A stretch of DNA of 64,000 nt from Halorubrum vacuolatum (GCF_900188065.1 NZ_FZNQ01000002.1:248001-312000); one strand, 5' to 3'; shown: positions 25,339 to 34,393, counted from the stretch's first letter. A program made the numbers and translations. Notes: generated by a model from the sequence alone, not told the origin.

Positions 25339-26688
25339 TCAGTCGTCATCGGCGACAGAGGAGGTCTTCGGGTGAGTTCCTGCGGATTCAACGAACCAGC
25401 CGTCAGTCGCCGCCCGTTCGGCCACCCGCGGTTGGAACACCCACGCCGACAGGACGAGGATCGGGATCATCGTGACGCCCACGGCAGCGTATCCCAGGTG
25501 GAGATTCGGGAGGTACGGCGCGGCAAAAATAAGCGGGTAGATGACGCCGCCGACGGTGCCGATCCCGCCGACGAAGCCCGTCACGGTTCCGGTGTTGTTC
25601 GGGAACATGGCCGGAACCTGCGCGAAGATGGCCCCCTCCGAGAACGCACAGCCGAGCCCGACGAGGAATCCGGCGGCGACCGCGAGGTAGATGTTCCCGG
25701 TGAGCCCCGCCGCGGTCATGCCGAACATCGAGAGCGTGACGAACACGAGCGTCACGAAGGTCCACTGTTCACGATAACGCCCCTCGAAGGCCGGGAGCAG
25801 CGCGATCTCGTTGCGCGCGACAACGTCGCTGATGTAGCCGCCGATCGGCCGGAGGAGCCCGGCGGCGATGGAGAACGTCGCCGCGAACGTCGCGGCGATC
25901 ACGATGTCGCCCTGCCCGAACGCCTCGCGATAGTAGGTCCCGAGCCAGCCGTTCATCGCGAGCTCCAGCCCGAAGGTCATGATGTACGCGACCGACAGCA
26001 CGACCGCGCCGTACCGGGTACCGACGTAGAGCCATTGTCGAACGCTCACGTTCCGTTTCGTCGCCTGCCGCTTTTCCGGGCTTTTCGCCGGTTGGCCGAA
26101 CACGAAGTAGCCGATGCCGACGAGGATCGCCAGCAGGCCAGTATAAAAGAACGCCGCACGCCAGTTGGTCGAGAAGATCGGTCCGGACCAATCCGCACCG
26201 AAGATCCGCGGGAGCGTGAAGTAGGCGCCGAGGCCCGCGCCGGCGTTGCCGATCCCCGCGTAGATCCCCTCCGCGAGCCCGAGGTTCTCCGCTTCGAACC
26301 ACTCGGCGACGTGCTGGATGCCGATGACGAAGGTGATGCCCGCGAGCGAGGCCAACACCCGTGAGGCGACGAAGACCTCGTAGGACTGCGCGAACGCGCT
26401 GACGATCGCGAAGACCCCGACGACGACGAGGGTGACGCCGCCGGTGATGGGCGCGCCATACCGATCCGTCATGGGCCCGATGACGATCCGTCCGAGCGGA
26501 ACCGCCACGATCGCCGCGCTGGAGACGACGCCGAGTTGGGCGATCGAGAGACCGAACTCGTCGGCGATCTCGCCCGTGTACGGCGCGAACGAGAACCAGA
26601 TGACGAACCCGAGGTTGAACATGACCGTCGCCAGGATGAGCGTCCGCCACTTGCCGGAGACGGCCGTCCGGAGGCGGGCCCTACTCAT
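25339..26688 (-). CDS. narK: NarK-type nitrate/nitrite MFS transporter
   Basis: This is a 449-aa, 12-helix MFS protein of the nitrate-nitrite porter group. Both nitrate-signature-like glycine motifs are visible: GIYAGIGNAGAGLGAY in helix 5 and GTVTGFVGGIGTVGGVIYP in helix 11. The TM2-3 loop is GRIVIGPMTDRYGAP. It exchanges or imports nitrate/nitrite. No nitrate reductase is in the window, so substrate direction is open. The start MSRARLRTAVSG precedes helix 1. Confidence 0.85.
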   Translation of the reverse strand: MSRARLRTAVSGKWRTLILATVMFNLGFVIWFSFAPYTGEIADEFGLSIAQLGVVSSAAIVAVPLGRIVIGPMTDRYGAPITGGVTLVVVGVFAIVSAFAQSYEVFVASRVLASLAGITFVIGIQHVAEWFEAENLGLAEGIYAGIGNAGAGLGAYFTLPRIFGADWSGPIFSTNWRAAFFYTGLLAILVGIGYFVFGQPAKSPEKRQATKRNVSVRQWLYVGTRYGAVVLSVAYIMTFGLELAMNGWLGTYYREAFGQGDIVIAATFAATFSIAAGLLRPIGGYISDVVARNEIALLPAFEGRYREQWTFVTLVFVTLSMFGMTAAGLTGNIYLAVAAGFLVGLGCAFSEGAIFAQVPAMFPNNTGTVTGFVGGIGTVGGVIYPLIFAAPYLPNLHLGYAAVGVTMIPILVLSAWVFQPRVAERAATDGWFVESAGTHPKTSSVADDD

Positions 26689-26998
26689 GGCGCGTCCTCG
26701 AGACGCATCGGCGACCGATCCGCATCCGTCTGCATGACCGGTCGGACCCCAATGGGGGGACGCGAGCCGTTATCGCCCCGGAGCATTCGGCATGAATCCG
26801 ATCCCGTTCTTCCATTGATGACGGAGCCGACCCCGTCCACAAACGCGCGGATCATACGTCGATCATGTGGACTCAGAGATGGGGTATTATAGCGTTTCGG
26901 CGGATTCTCAGACGACGGGGTCGGTGTGCGGGTGACTGCCGCGGATCCGAAAAATGGGCTGGTGAATGACGGGGCGAGGGCGACTGAGGGAGGGAACG
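26689..26998. other. 310-bp gap: narK upstream region
   Basis: No gene is supported here. The gap lies between the narK start and the stop of the next minus-strand gene. It holds a CCCCA-A-TGGGG palindrome (26747-26757), two close GATCAT repeats around 26850, and AT-rich promoter-like tracts on the minus strand near 26770 (CGATAACGG) and 26886 (CTATAATACC). Either could drive narK, leaving a leader of about 60 or 170 nt. An AAAAA tract at 26950-26954 is an oligo-T signal for the regulator gene. Confidence 0.5.
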
Positions 26999-27532
26999 TT
27001 AGTGAGCGGGCTCCTCGACCGGCGCGCGCATGTCGACGATGCGGAGGATGAGCACGTTCGCGGTTTCGTCCTTTCCGTCGATAGTTCCCTCGATCAGGAG
27101 CTTCGAGAGCGGGGTCGGGCCGACCGTGACGGTGTCGCCCTCGCTGAACTTCTTCACCGAGCCCTGCACGTGGATCTCGGCACGGCAGAGTTCGGGGTGA
27201 TGGACGCTGGAGAGGTCGATGCCGTCGACGTTGGCGCCATCGACGGGCTCGCCGTCGTGTGAGAGCGGCACGTTCGCGGGGTCCTCCATGCGCTGCACGT
27301 CGAGGGCCTCGTATGCGTTCGAGGTCGGTTTATATCCGCCCTTTGGACCCGGGACCCCCTCGACGAGCTGCAGGGCTTTGAGCGACTGCATCTGGTTGCG
27401 GATCGTGCCGGGGTTGCGGTCGACCTCCTCGGCGATCGCCTCGCCTTTAACGGCGTCTTCCTCCCTCCCATAGAGGTTGATAAGCGCCGTGAGGATGGTT
27501 TTCTGGCTCGATGTGAGCTCTATCGATGACAT
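26999..27532 (-). CDS. Winged-helix transcriptional regulator (COG2524-like, without CBS domains)
   Basis: This 177-aa protein begins MSSIELTSSQKTILTALINL. A winged HTH (about 10-65: GEAIAEEVDRNPGTIRNQMQSLKALQLVEG) is followed by a conserved linker GPKGGYKPTSNAYEAL. A small beta domain follows (VHHPELCRAEIHVQGSVKKF, then GDTVTVGPTPLSKLLIEG), as found at the N-terminus of methanogen regulators that carry C-terminal CBS domains; here the protein ends before any CBS. The ligand is unknown. A TTTATAAC box on the minus strand at about 27575 gives a transcript starting near 27550. A second in-frame ATG two codons upstream is possible. Confidence 0.82.
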   Translation of the reverse strand: MSSIELTSSQKTILTALINLYGREEDAVKGEAIAEEVDRNPGTIRNQMQSLKALQLVEGVPGPKGGYKPTSNAYEALDVQRMEDPANVPLSHDGEPVDGANVDGIDLSSVHHPELCRAEIHVQGSVKKFSEGDTVTVGPTPLSKLLIEGTIDGKDETANVLILRIVDMRAPVEEPAH

Positions 27533-27597
27533 ATGCACGCTTACATGCCGGCCCGGCTTAAAGGCGATGGAAGGCGGTTATAAATCCCTCCGAGCGT

Positions 27598-27870
27598 TTA
27601 ACCAGCTACAAGGTCACGAAATCGGATGTATGCGACCGGGCTGGCAAGCACCACGACGAGCCCTAACACGGCGAACACGAGCGCCGCGTCGCCGACGAAC
27701 ACGGACAGTCCGAACCCGAGGAAGGCGATCACCGCGCCCGTGAACGCGACCGCGATCATCGCCCCCATCGGCCCGATGTCGCTCGGCTCCACGTCCTTCG
27801 TGGTCACGTCCCGGGCCCCGCTCGGCTCTGACCTCACCCCATCATCGCTGCCGCCCTCGCCGCCGGTCAT
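27598..27870 (-). CDS. Small two-helix membrane protein
   Basis: This 90-aa hypothetical protein has a charged N-terminal 30 residues and two hydrophobic helices (MGAMIAVAFTGAVIAFLGFG; AALVFAVLGLVVVLASPVAY) ending in IRFRDLVAG. The arrangement resembles other small haloarchaeal membrane proteins that sit next to regulators; no function is recognised. ATG 27870 is chosen since the longer upstream frame runs through a GC-rich tandem repeat and is not protein-like. It is divergent from arginase. Confidence 0.65.
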   Translation of the reverse strand: MTGGEGGSDDGVRSEPSGARDVTTKDVEPSDIGPMGAMIAVAFTGAVIAFLGFGLSVFVGDAALVFAVLGLVVVLASPVAYIRFRDLVAG

Positions 27871-27966
27871 GGTCGATCGTATGCGGCCGGAAGTGAAACG
27901 ATGACGGATCGGGGACGCGACTCGCGAAGCCCGATCCGGTGAGCACCACGAAAGAACCGGTCCCCG

Positions 27967-28043
27967 ACATCGCACCCCGCCCCAGCCCGTCCGAACATCG
28001 CCCCAACCCGTCCGAACATCGCACCCCACCCCAACCCGTCCGG
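27967..28043. repeat. Imperfect tandem repeat in the divergent arginase promoter region
   Basis: Three units at 27967-27994 (28 bp), 27995-28015 (21 bp, lacking a 6-7 bp CACCCC-type block) and 28016-28043 (28 bp) share ACATCG...CCCGTCCGA, followed by a decayed fourth. They lie 60 bp before the arginase start and about 97 bp before the opposing membrane gene. Confidence 0.85.
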
Positions 28044-28102
28044 GCATCGACCCGCCATCGAAACCCACGCCCTCTAAACCCCCACCGGTCGCGGTTTCGA
28101 CT

Positions 28103-29008
28103 ATGACGACCGTGGAGATCATCGGCGTACCGGCCGATTATGGCGCGAACCGACGTGGCGTCGACATGGGACCGTCGGCGATCCGCTACGGCGGGCTCGC
28201 TGCCGAACTCGAAGGCGCGGGTATTGACTGTATCGACGGCGGCGACCTCGCGGTTCCACGCGCCGAGGAACGCGATCCAGACACCGATCAGCCGACCGTG
28301 GGAAAAGCGAAGTTCCTTCGCGAGACCGCCGACGTCTGCGGGCGGCTCGCGGATCGCGTCGAGCGGACCCTTGCGGTCGGCACGGTTCCGCTCACGCTCG
28401 GGGGAGATCACTCCATCGCCATCGGATCGCTGGTCGGGGCGGCCCGTGAGGCGTCGATCGGCGCCGTCTGGTTCGATGCGCACGCCGACCTCAATACGCC
28501 GGAGACGACCCCGTCGGGCAACGTCCACGGGATGCCGCTGGCGGCGGCGCTCGGCATCGGCGCGTTCGATGGCGTCGAGTGGGCGAACGCGCCCGGGCTC
28601 GCTCCGGAGAACGTCGCGCTCGTCGGGCTTCGCTCCGTCGACGACGCGGAGGTGGAGCTGATCCGCGAACGTGGGTTTGCCGCCTACACGATGTCCGACA
28701 TCGACGAGCGCGGGATCACGGCGGTCACCGAGGAGGCGATGGCGACCGCGAGCGAGGGCGTCGACGGCGTCCACGTCAGCCTTGACCTCGACTGGCTCGA
28801 CCCCAACGAGGCCCCGGGCGTCGGGACGCCCGTCCGCGGGGGCGTCACGTACCGGGAGGCACACACCGCGATGGAGGTCGTCCACGGGACGGGCACGCTC
28901 CGCTCGATGGAGCTCGTCGAGGTGAATCCGACCCTCGATCAGTACAACGAGACCGCCGAGCTGGCGACCGAGCTCGCCGCGAGCGCCTTCGGGAAACGAG
29001 TGTTATAA
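28103..29008 (+). CDS. rocF: Arginase
   Basis: This 301-aa Mn-dependent ureohydrolase splits arginine to ornithine and urea. All metal motifs are present: GGDHSIAIGS, WFDAHADLNTPETTPSGNVHG and SLDLDWLDP. The NVHG segment and the SGN spacing favour arginase over agmatinase. It is a single gene with a tandem-repeat-bearing upstream region. No urease or ornithine-metabolism gene is next to it. Confidence 0.93.
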   Translation: MTTVEIIGVPADYGANRRGVDMGPSAIRYGGLAAELEGAGIDCIDGGDLAVPRAEERDPDTDQPTVGKAKFLRETADVCGRLADRVERTLAVGTVPLTLGGDHSIAIGSLVGAAREASIGAVWFDAHADLNTPETTPSGNVHGMPLAAALGIGAFDGVEWANAPGLAPENVALVGLRSVDDAEVELIRERGFAAYTMSDIDERGITAVTEEAMATASEGVDGVHVSLDLDWLDPNEAPGVGTPVRGGVTYREAHTAMEVVHGTGTLRSMELVEVNPTLDQYNETAELATELAASAFGKRVL

Positions 29009-29061
29009 GCGCCGTTCCTACGGACGAAACCCACAGGTAACCCGAGCCCCTACGGATCCGC

Positions 29062-29547
29062 ATGTACGCCGGCTTGAAACGAACCCCGTGTTGTCTCTGT
29101 GCCCGTGAGGAGACCCACACCCGGATCGCGGTGCCGCCGCGAGCGATCACGCTCATGAAAAACGGCGAGCCCATCGCTTGGCGTGACGTCGTCGGGACGG
29201 TGACGCTCCGGTTCTGTCGGGACGACTGGGAGCTGGTCCGCGATCTGGCCATCGAGATGGACACCCATCCGCTCTCGCGGTGTAACGCGGCCCACGTTTC
29301 GCTCGACCTCCGTGAGGATCACGAGGCATTGTTGAGCGCGACCAAGGAAGCGACTGACCAGACGGAGCTGGAATCCACGCTCGAGGCGCGCGCGGAGGAA
29401 ACCCTCGCCGCCGCCCAGGACCCGCATACCGAAGCGCGCGACGTCGTCGAGGCGATCGTCGTGTTGTGTGCGCTGGAGGACCTCGGCGTGCGTAGCGGTG
29501 ACGCGTCGACGCCGGCGACGAACGCCTCGACCGGCTCGCACCCGTAG
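29062..29547 (+). CDS. Conserved haloarchaeal protein with an N-terminal CxxC
   Basis: This 161-aa soluble protein has a short Cys pair (CCLCAREETH), a beta-rich first half (RIAVPPRAITLMKNGEP) and LRFCRDDWELVRDLAIEMDTHPLSRCN. A long acidic helical C-terminal half of low complexity follows. The Cys/His positions suggest a zinc knuckle, but no known domain is recognised. It starts 54 bp after arginase and ends 88 bp before the mutase, in the same direction. Confidence 0.65.
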   Translation: MYAGLKRTPCCLCAREETHTRIAVPPRAITLMKNGEPIAWRDVVGTVTLRFCRDDWELVRDLAIEMDTHPLSRCNAAHVSLDLREDHEALLSATKEATDQTELESTLEARAEETLAAAQDPHTEARDVVEAIVVLCALEDLGVRSGDASTPATNASTGSHP

Positions 29548-29634
29548 CACCCCACGGATGTGCCGGCGGGGTCATCACCCGAAATCAACGTGCCGGACCG
29601 ACGGCTACTAACTCCCGGCGATCGATCCGCCGAT

Positions 29635-31101
29635 ATGAACCTATTTGGCACGGCCGGCATCCGCGGCGACGTGACCGAGCGGGTGACGCCCGAACTCGCG
29701 CTTGCGGTCGGCCGGGCGGTGGCGACGGAGATCCGCGCCCCCGAGCGGATCGTGGACGGAGAGGACGCGGGGTCGCGAACGACACCTGCGCCCGAAGTCG
29801 TCCTCGCACGCGACGGGCGGGTCTCGGGCGGTGCGCTCGCGGCGGCGATGGAGGCGGGACTCACGGCGGGCGGCGTCGAGGTCCGACGCGCGGGGCGACT
29901 TCCCACGCCGGCGCTCGCGTACGCCTCCCGTGGCCGCTATGGCGTAATGCTCACCGCCTCACACAACCCGCCGACGGACAACGGTATCAAGTGCTTCCGC
30001 GACGGGAGGGAGTTCTCGGACGAGCTCGAGGCGGCGATCGAATCGCGTGTCGAGGAAGGTGTCTCTCCAGCGTCGTGGGACGAGTGGACGGAGGCGCACC
30101 GGATCGATCCGCTCGCCGACTACCGGGCGGCGGTCCGTGAATACGCGACGGGCTTCGGTGCGAACCTCGACGGGCTTCGGATCGCCGTCGACTGTGGAAA
30201 CGGGATGTCCGCGCCCGCGACGCCGACGGTGCTCCGCGAACTCGGCGCAGCGGTCGTCACGCTCAACGGCAACGTTGACGGGTACTTTCCCGGCCGGGGA
30301 AGCAAACCGACCCCGGAGACCCTTCAGGACCTTCGGTCGTTCGTCTCCGACGCCAACGCGGGCATCGATGAGCCGGGTCGGGCCGGTCGTGACGACGACG
30401 GATTCGCGTTCGGGATCGGCCACGACGGCGACGCCGACCGGATCGTGATCGTCGACGCCGCCGGGGAGGTCGTCCACGAGGACACCGTGCTTGCGATCCT
30501 CGCGGAGGCCTATGTCCGCCGGAGTGAGGCCGCGGAGCCCGTAGTGGTCACGACGCCCAACGCCTCCGGGCGAATCGATGAGCGCGTACGAGCCGCAGGT
30601 GGGCGGGTCGAGCGCGTCCGGCTCGGCGCGTTACACGAGGGGATCGCCCGCGTCGAGCAGGGATCGGAGGACGGGGGGGAGGGCGGTCGGACCGTCGCGT
30701 TCGCCGCGGAGCCCTGGAAACACATCCACGTCCCGTTCGGCGGCTGGATCGACGGCGTCTGCTCGGCGGCAGTGATCGCTCGGCTGGTCGCCGACGAGGG
30801 GCTCGACGCGCTCCGGGAGCCCGTCACCGAGCGGCCGTATCGAAAGCTGAGCGTGACCTGCTCGGACGAGCGGAAACGACCCGCGATGGACGCGCTCGCA
30901 ACGTCGCTCCCCGAGGCATTCCCGGAGGCGAGCGTCGACACCGACCACGGCGTTCGGCTGGAGTTTCCCGACGCCGCGTGGGCGCTCGTCCGCCCCTCGG
31001 GCACCGAGGCGTACATTCGGATCTACGCCGAAAGCGACGCGGTCGACACGCTCGTCGAGGACGTCCGAGCGGTCGTCGAGGACGCGATCGCGGACGAATA
31101 G
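29635..31101 (+). CDS. glmM: Phosphoglucosamine/phosphomanno-mutase
   Basis: This 488-aa alpha-D-phosphohexomutase starts MNLFGTAGIRGDVTERVTPE. The phosphoserine loop is LTASHNPPTDNGIK, the Mg loop is GHDGDADRIVIVD, the sugar loop is AAEPWKHIHVPFGG and the phosphate loop is RPSGTEAYIRIYAES. It interconverts 1- and 6-phosphates of glucosamine or mannose for sugar-nucleotide synthesis. The choice between GlmM and ManB cannot be settled from motifs. ATG 29635 is preferred to the ATG at 29560 because it begins at the conserved FGTxGIRG. Confidence 0.85.
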   Translation: MNLFGTAGIRGDVTERVTPELALAVGRAVATEIRAPERIVDGEDAGSRTTPAPEVVLARDGRVSGGALAAAMEAGLTAGGVEVRRAGRLPTPALAYASRGRYGVMLTASHNPPTDNGIKCFRDGREFSDELEAAIESRVEEGVSPASWDEWTEAHRIDPLADYRAAVREYATGFGANLDGLRIAVDCGNGMSAPATPTVLRELGAAVVTLNGNVDGYFPGRGSKPTPETLQDLRSFVSDANAGIDEPGRAGRDDDGFAFGIGHDGDADRIVIVDAAGEVVHEDTVLAILAEAYVRRSEAAEPVVVTTPNASGRIDERVRAAGGRVERVRLGALHEGIARVEQGSEDGGEGGRTVAFAAEPWKHIHVPFGGWIDGVCSAAVIARLVADEGLDALREPVTERPYRKLSVTCSDERKRPAMDALATSLPEAFPEASVDTDHGVRLEFPDAAWALVRPSGTEAYIRIYAESDAVDTLVEDVRAVVEDAIADE

Positions 31102-31264
31102 AGCCGATCCGTTCCACTCGGGATATATAAGCGGCCGTTGAGCGTCCACGCCGGTGTTAACCGTCTTTTCCGGAGGTCAGTTGATAAACGGAACTCGCTG
31201 GGACGGTTTATAAAAGAGCGGTGGATCCGATCGTCGGCGAGTGGCGGCAAGCGGTATCCGACCG

Positions 31265-31744
31265 TCAGCGGTCCTCGTTCCGGACGGTGCTCCCGATGAC
31301 GAGCGCCGCGCCGATGATGACGAGGTTCTTCACGATGTACTGTCCCTCGACGGTGAGCGCGTACGGGAACGTGAGGAACGTCACTTCCGGGAGCAAGATG
31401 AGCGGGAGGAACGTCCCCGGCAGCTGTAGCGCCAAGAGCAGGATCCCGAGCCGGATCAGCGGGCGGTAGAGCAGACAGAGCCCGATGATGACCTCCCAGA
31501 CGCCGAGGACGGGGACGAACACTTCCGGCGGGACGACGTAGACCGTCGAGGCCACCAGCTCGGCCGCCGGCGAACTGCCGACCACCTTGAGCGCGCCGAA
31601 CCAAATGAAGACGATGCCGACGGCTGCCCGAAGCGTCGGGATCCCCCAGCGCTCCATGAGCTCCGCGATCCTCGAGTCGATCTCGTCGAACCGCTCGCGG
31701 TACATCTCGATCCGATCCGGTTCGGCGGCCGATTGGGTGGCCAT
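31265..31744 (-). CDS. DoxX-family membrane protein
   Basis: This 159-aa protein has four hydrophobic helices after a charged N-terminal helix. GIVFIWFGALKVVGSSPAAE, VFVPVLGVWEVIIGLCLL and LPGTFLPLILLPEV are characteristic DoxX segments. DoxX proteins are quinol-related or redox-associated membrane subunits; the role here is unknown. ATG 31744 begins MATQSAAEPD; the upstream frame crosses a 34-bp tandem repeat and is not protein-like. Confidence 0.8.
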   Translation of the reverse strand: MATQSAAEPDRIEMYRERFDEIDSRIAELMERWGIPTLRAAVGIVFIWFGALKVVGSSPAAELVASTVYVVPPEVFVPVLGVWEVIIGLCLLYRPLIRLGILLLALQLPGTFLPLILLPEVTFLTFPYALTVEGQYIVKNLVIIGAALVIGSTVRNEDR

Positions 31745-31868
31745 GAGTACGGCGTAACGTAGGGCTTGATGCGTGATAAGGGCTTTTGCCGGTGATAATC
31801 CGTTGAGGACGGGCATCGATCGTGAATGATACACATCGGCGTCGGGGACGCGAGTTGGGATCCATGGA

Positions 31869-31936
31869 GTATATAAACACCCACGGAGGGCGCTCGTGAG
31901 AGGTATATAAACATCCACGGAGGACGCTCGTGGAGG
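31869..31936 (-). repeat. 34-bp tandem duplication carrying a TATA-like element
   Basis: Two copies (31869-31902 and 31903-31936) differ at a few positions. Each contains GTATATAAAC, which reads GTTTATATAC on the minus strand, a strong archaeal TATA match. The array is 59 bp beyond the aldehyde dehydrogenase stop and about 125-190 bp upstream of the doxX start. Confidence 0.85.
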
Positions 31937-31994
31937 ATATCAAAAGCGACGACGGCAGCGAAAGCGACGGCGATCAAAACGACGACGGGGCCGT

Positions 31995-33515
31995 TCAGTC
32001 GTCGTCGGTCTTGATGTCCGCCGAGAGGCCCTGTGCCATCTGGATGTCCTTCGAGTTGTTGAGCGTCCACGCGGTGCGGTCGGTGACCGCCTCGATCGCC
32101 TCACGGGCGCTCGGGTAGCCGTTCCCGGACTTCTTCACGCCGCCGAACGGGAGTTGGACCTCCGCACCGATGCAGGGAAGGTTGCCGTAGGCCAATCCGA
32201 TCTCGGCGTGATCACGGTAGTAGTTGATCTGCCGGTAGTCCTCCGAGATGATCGCCCCGGCCAGCCCGTAGTCGGTATCGTTGTGGATCTCAACGGCCTC
32301 TTCGATGTCGCCGTCGTACTCCAAGAGCGCAACGTGGGGGCCGAATACCTCCTCGTGGGTACAGCGGAGGTCGGCGTGGGCGTCGGCCTCGTAAACGAAC
32401 GGGCCGATCCAGTTGCCGTCCTCGTGGCCGTCGGGGATCTCCTCGGGGTCGAGTTCCGTTCGATCGACGAGCACGTTGACGTCCTCGTCCTTCGCGAGCT
32501 GGTTGTACGAGGCGACCTTCTCGTAGTGTTCCGGCTCGATGAGCGGCCCCATGAACGTGTCCGAATCGAGCGGGTCGCCGACGGCGACGTTCTCGGCGAG
32601 TTCGACGAACCGTTCCTTGAACTCCTCATAGACGTCGGTGTGGACGATGAGCCGCTCGGCGGAGACACAGCGCTGGCCGGTCGTTTTAAACGCCGACATC
32701 ACCGCGGAGTGAACCGCGATGTCGAGGTCGGCCTTCTCGGTGATCACGACCCCGTTCTTGCCGCCCATCTCGCAGGCGACCCGCTTGCCCGGGACGCCGC
32801 CGAGTTTCTCCTGGATCGCGTGGCCGACCTCCGCGGAGCCGGTAAAGAGCACGGTCGACACATCGTCGCTCTCGACGATGGCGTTGCCGGCGTCGCCGAA
32901 GCCCTGTACCATGTTGAACACACCTTCGGGGAGGCCGGCGTCCGCGAACATCTCCGCGACGATCTGTGCACACCACGGGGTCTGTTCTGCCGGTTTGAAG
33001 ACGACCGTGTTGCCCTCGACGAGCGCGATCGCCATGTGCCAGTAGGGGATGGCGACGGGGAAGTTCCACGGCGTGATACAGCCGGTAACGCCCCGCGGCT
33101 TCCGACGCATGTAGGCGTCCTTCGCGGCGATCTCCGAGGGGACGATGTCGCCGTTGGGGTGACGCGCGTCGCCCGCGGCCCACTCCACCATATGTGCGGC
33201 CTCGACGACGTCGGCTTTCCCCTCGCTTATCTCCTTGCCACACTCCTTCGTGACGATCTCGCCGAGTTCGTCGGTCCGGGAGCGCAGTTCGTGATAGACG
33301 TCCCAGAGGTACTCCGCCCGTTCGACCCGCGAGCGGGCGCGCCAGTCCTCGAACGCGTCGGCTGCCGCGTCGATCGCTCGGTCGATGTCCGCTGGAGTTC
33401 CCCGTTGGAATTCGGCGAGCGGCTCGCCGGTCGCCGGGTTTTCGCTCTCGAAGGTTTCGGTTCCCTCGCCGTCGGTCCAGTCACCGCTGATGTAGTGGTT
33501 GTACACCTGCGTCAT
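31995..33515 (-). CDS. NAD(P)-dependent aldehyde dehydrogenase
   Basis: This 506-aa ALDH-superfamily enzyme contains the oxyanion-hole GVTGCITPWNFPVAIP, cofactor VLFTGSAEVGHAI, catalytic Glu in CEMGGKNGVV and catalytic Cys in TTGQRCVSAERL. The C-terminal EVFGPHVALLEYDGDIEEAV and LPFGGVKKSGNGYPSAREA are also family features. The substrate cannot be told; semialdehydes from sugar acids or amino acids are plausible. The start at ATG 33515 (MTQVYNHYISGDW) fits the family. It is divergent from the HTH_10 regulator. Confidence 0.92.
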   Translation of the reverse strand: MTQVYNHYISGDWTDGEGTETFESENPATGEPLAEFQRGTPADIDRAIDAAADAFEDWRARSRVERAEYLWDVYHELRSRTDELGEIVTKECGKEISEGKADVVEAAHMVEWAAGDARHPNGDIVPSEIAAKDAYMRRKPRGVTGCITPWNFPVAIPYWHMAIALVEGNTVVFKPAEQTPWCAQIVAEMFADAGLPEGVFNMVQGFGDAGNAIVESDDVSTVLFTGSAEVGHAIQEKLGGVPGKRVACEMGGKNGVVITEKADLDIAVHSAVMSAFKTTGQRCVSAERLIVHTDVYEEFKERFVELAENVAVGDPLDSDTFMGPLIEPEHYEKVASYNQLAKDEDVNVLVDRTELDPEEIPDGHEDGNWIGPFVYEADAHADLRCTHEEVFGPHVALLEYDGDIEEAVEIHNDTDYGLAGAIISEDYRQINYYRDHAEIGLAYGNLPCIGAEVQLPFGGVKKSGNGYPSAREAIEAVTDRTAWTLNNSKDIQMAQGLSADIKTDDD

Positions 33516-33610
33516 GGATCGATGGTGAGTCGCCAACGGCTAACTATGCACCCCGACCATGGACGGTAACGATGGGAAACGCTAAGCCGCCAGCGACCCT
33601 TCCGTGAGAC

Positions 33611-34393
33611 ATGAGCGAGGCCGAATCGATGGGACGAACCCGACTGACGCTTGACCTGTGGCATCCGAGATGCTGGGCCATTGAGGCGACCGACCGGACC
33701 GCCGGCGGCATTCTCGCGCACGCCGTCTACGGATCTCCCGGTGTCGGTGGGGCCGTCGATCGGACGAACGGAGATAGCACGTCGAAGCGTGGAATCCACG
33801 CGGATGACGACGGCGTACCGTCCACGGTTACCGGTCTGTTCACGGCGTTCGGGGACGATGAAGAGGAGGTGGAGACGCTGTTAGACGCGGTCGCGGAGTC
33901 GCCACACGGCGGAAATCCCCTTGAGTTGCAGGAACGATTCGGCCGCGCACGAAACGCACCGGGAAGCGTGGTCCGTGAGTTCTTCCTCGAATACGACCCC
34001 GCAGACATGATCTGTCCGACGCTGCTTGAGCAGGGGTTCGTCCACAGCGCGCCGGTGCGCATCGAGGACGGGAGCGAGGAGTGGCAGGTGTTATTCACCG
34101 GGGATCGGAACGAGATCGAACCCGCACTCGACCGAGTGATGCAGCGATCGGGTGCCGAAGTCGAGGTTACCGCAATCACGTCGACGAGCGGAAACGGTGG
34201 TTCAGCCCGGGAACACAGGCTCGATACGCTCACACCCACACAACGGAAGGTGTTCGAACACGCCCGCGAGGAGGGATATTATCAGTGGCCACGTGGGACG
34301 TCGACGCGTGATCTCGCCGCGGATCTCGATATTTCCAAGACGACGCTGCTTGAACACCTCCGAAAGGCCGAGGCGAAGCTGCTTGACCCCTGA
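33611..34393 (+). CDS. Bacterio-opsin-activator-type HTH_10 transcriptional regulator
   Basis: This is a 260-aa protein. The first about 200 residues form a sensor-like domain of the BAT family (LTLDLWHPRCWAIEATDRTAGGI at the start). The C-terminus carries the HTH_10 DNA-binding domain: LTPTQRKVFEHAREEGYYQW, then STRDLAADLDISKTTLLEHLRKAEAK. These regulators occur only in archaea. It is divergent from the aldehyde dehydrogenase gene, 95 bp away, which is therefore a likely target. Confidence 0.9.
   Translation: MSEAESMGRTRLTLDLWHPRCWAIEATDRTAGGILAHAVYGSPGVGGAVDRTNGDSTSKRGIHADDDGVPSTVTGLFTAFGDDEEEVETLLDAVAESPHGGNPLELQERFGRARNAPGSVVREFFLEYDPADMICPTLLEQGFVHSAPVRIEDGSEEWQVLFTGDRNEIEPALDRVMQRSGAEVEVTAITSTSGNGGSAREHRLDTLTPTQRKVFEHAREEGYYQWPRGTSTRDLAADLDISKTTLLEHLRKAEAKLLDP

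Noticed and set aside
31265-31918. A longer DoxX protein starting at 31918
   Set aside because: The added 58 residues are translated from the duplicated TATA-bearing repeat and lack protein-like composition; ATG 31744 fits the family.
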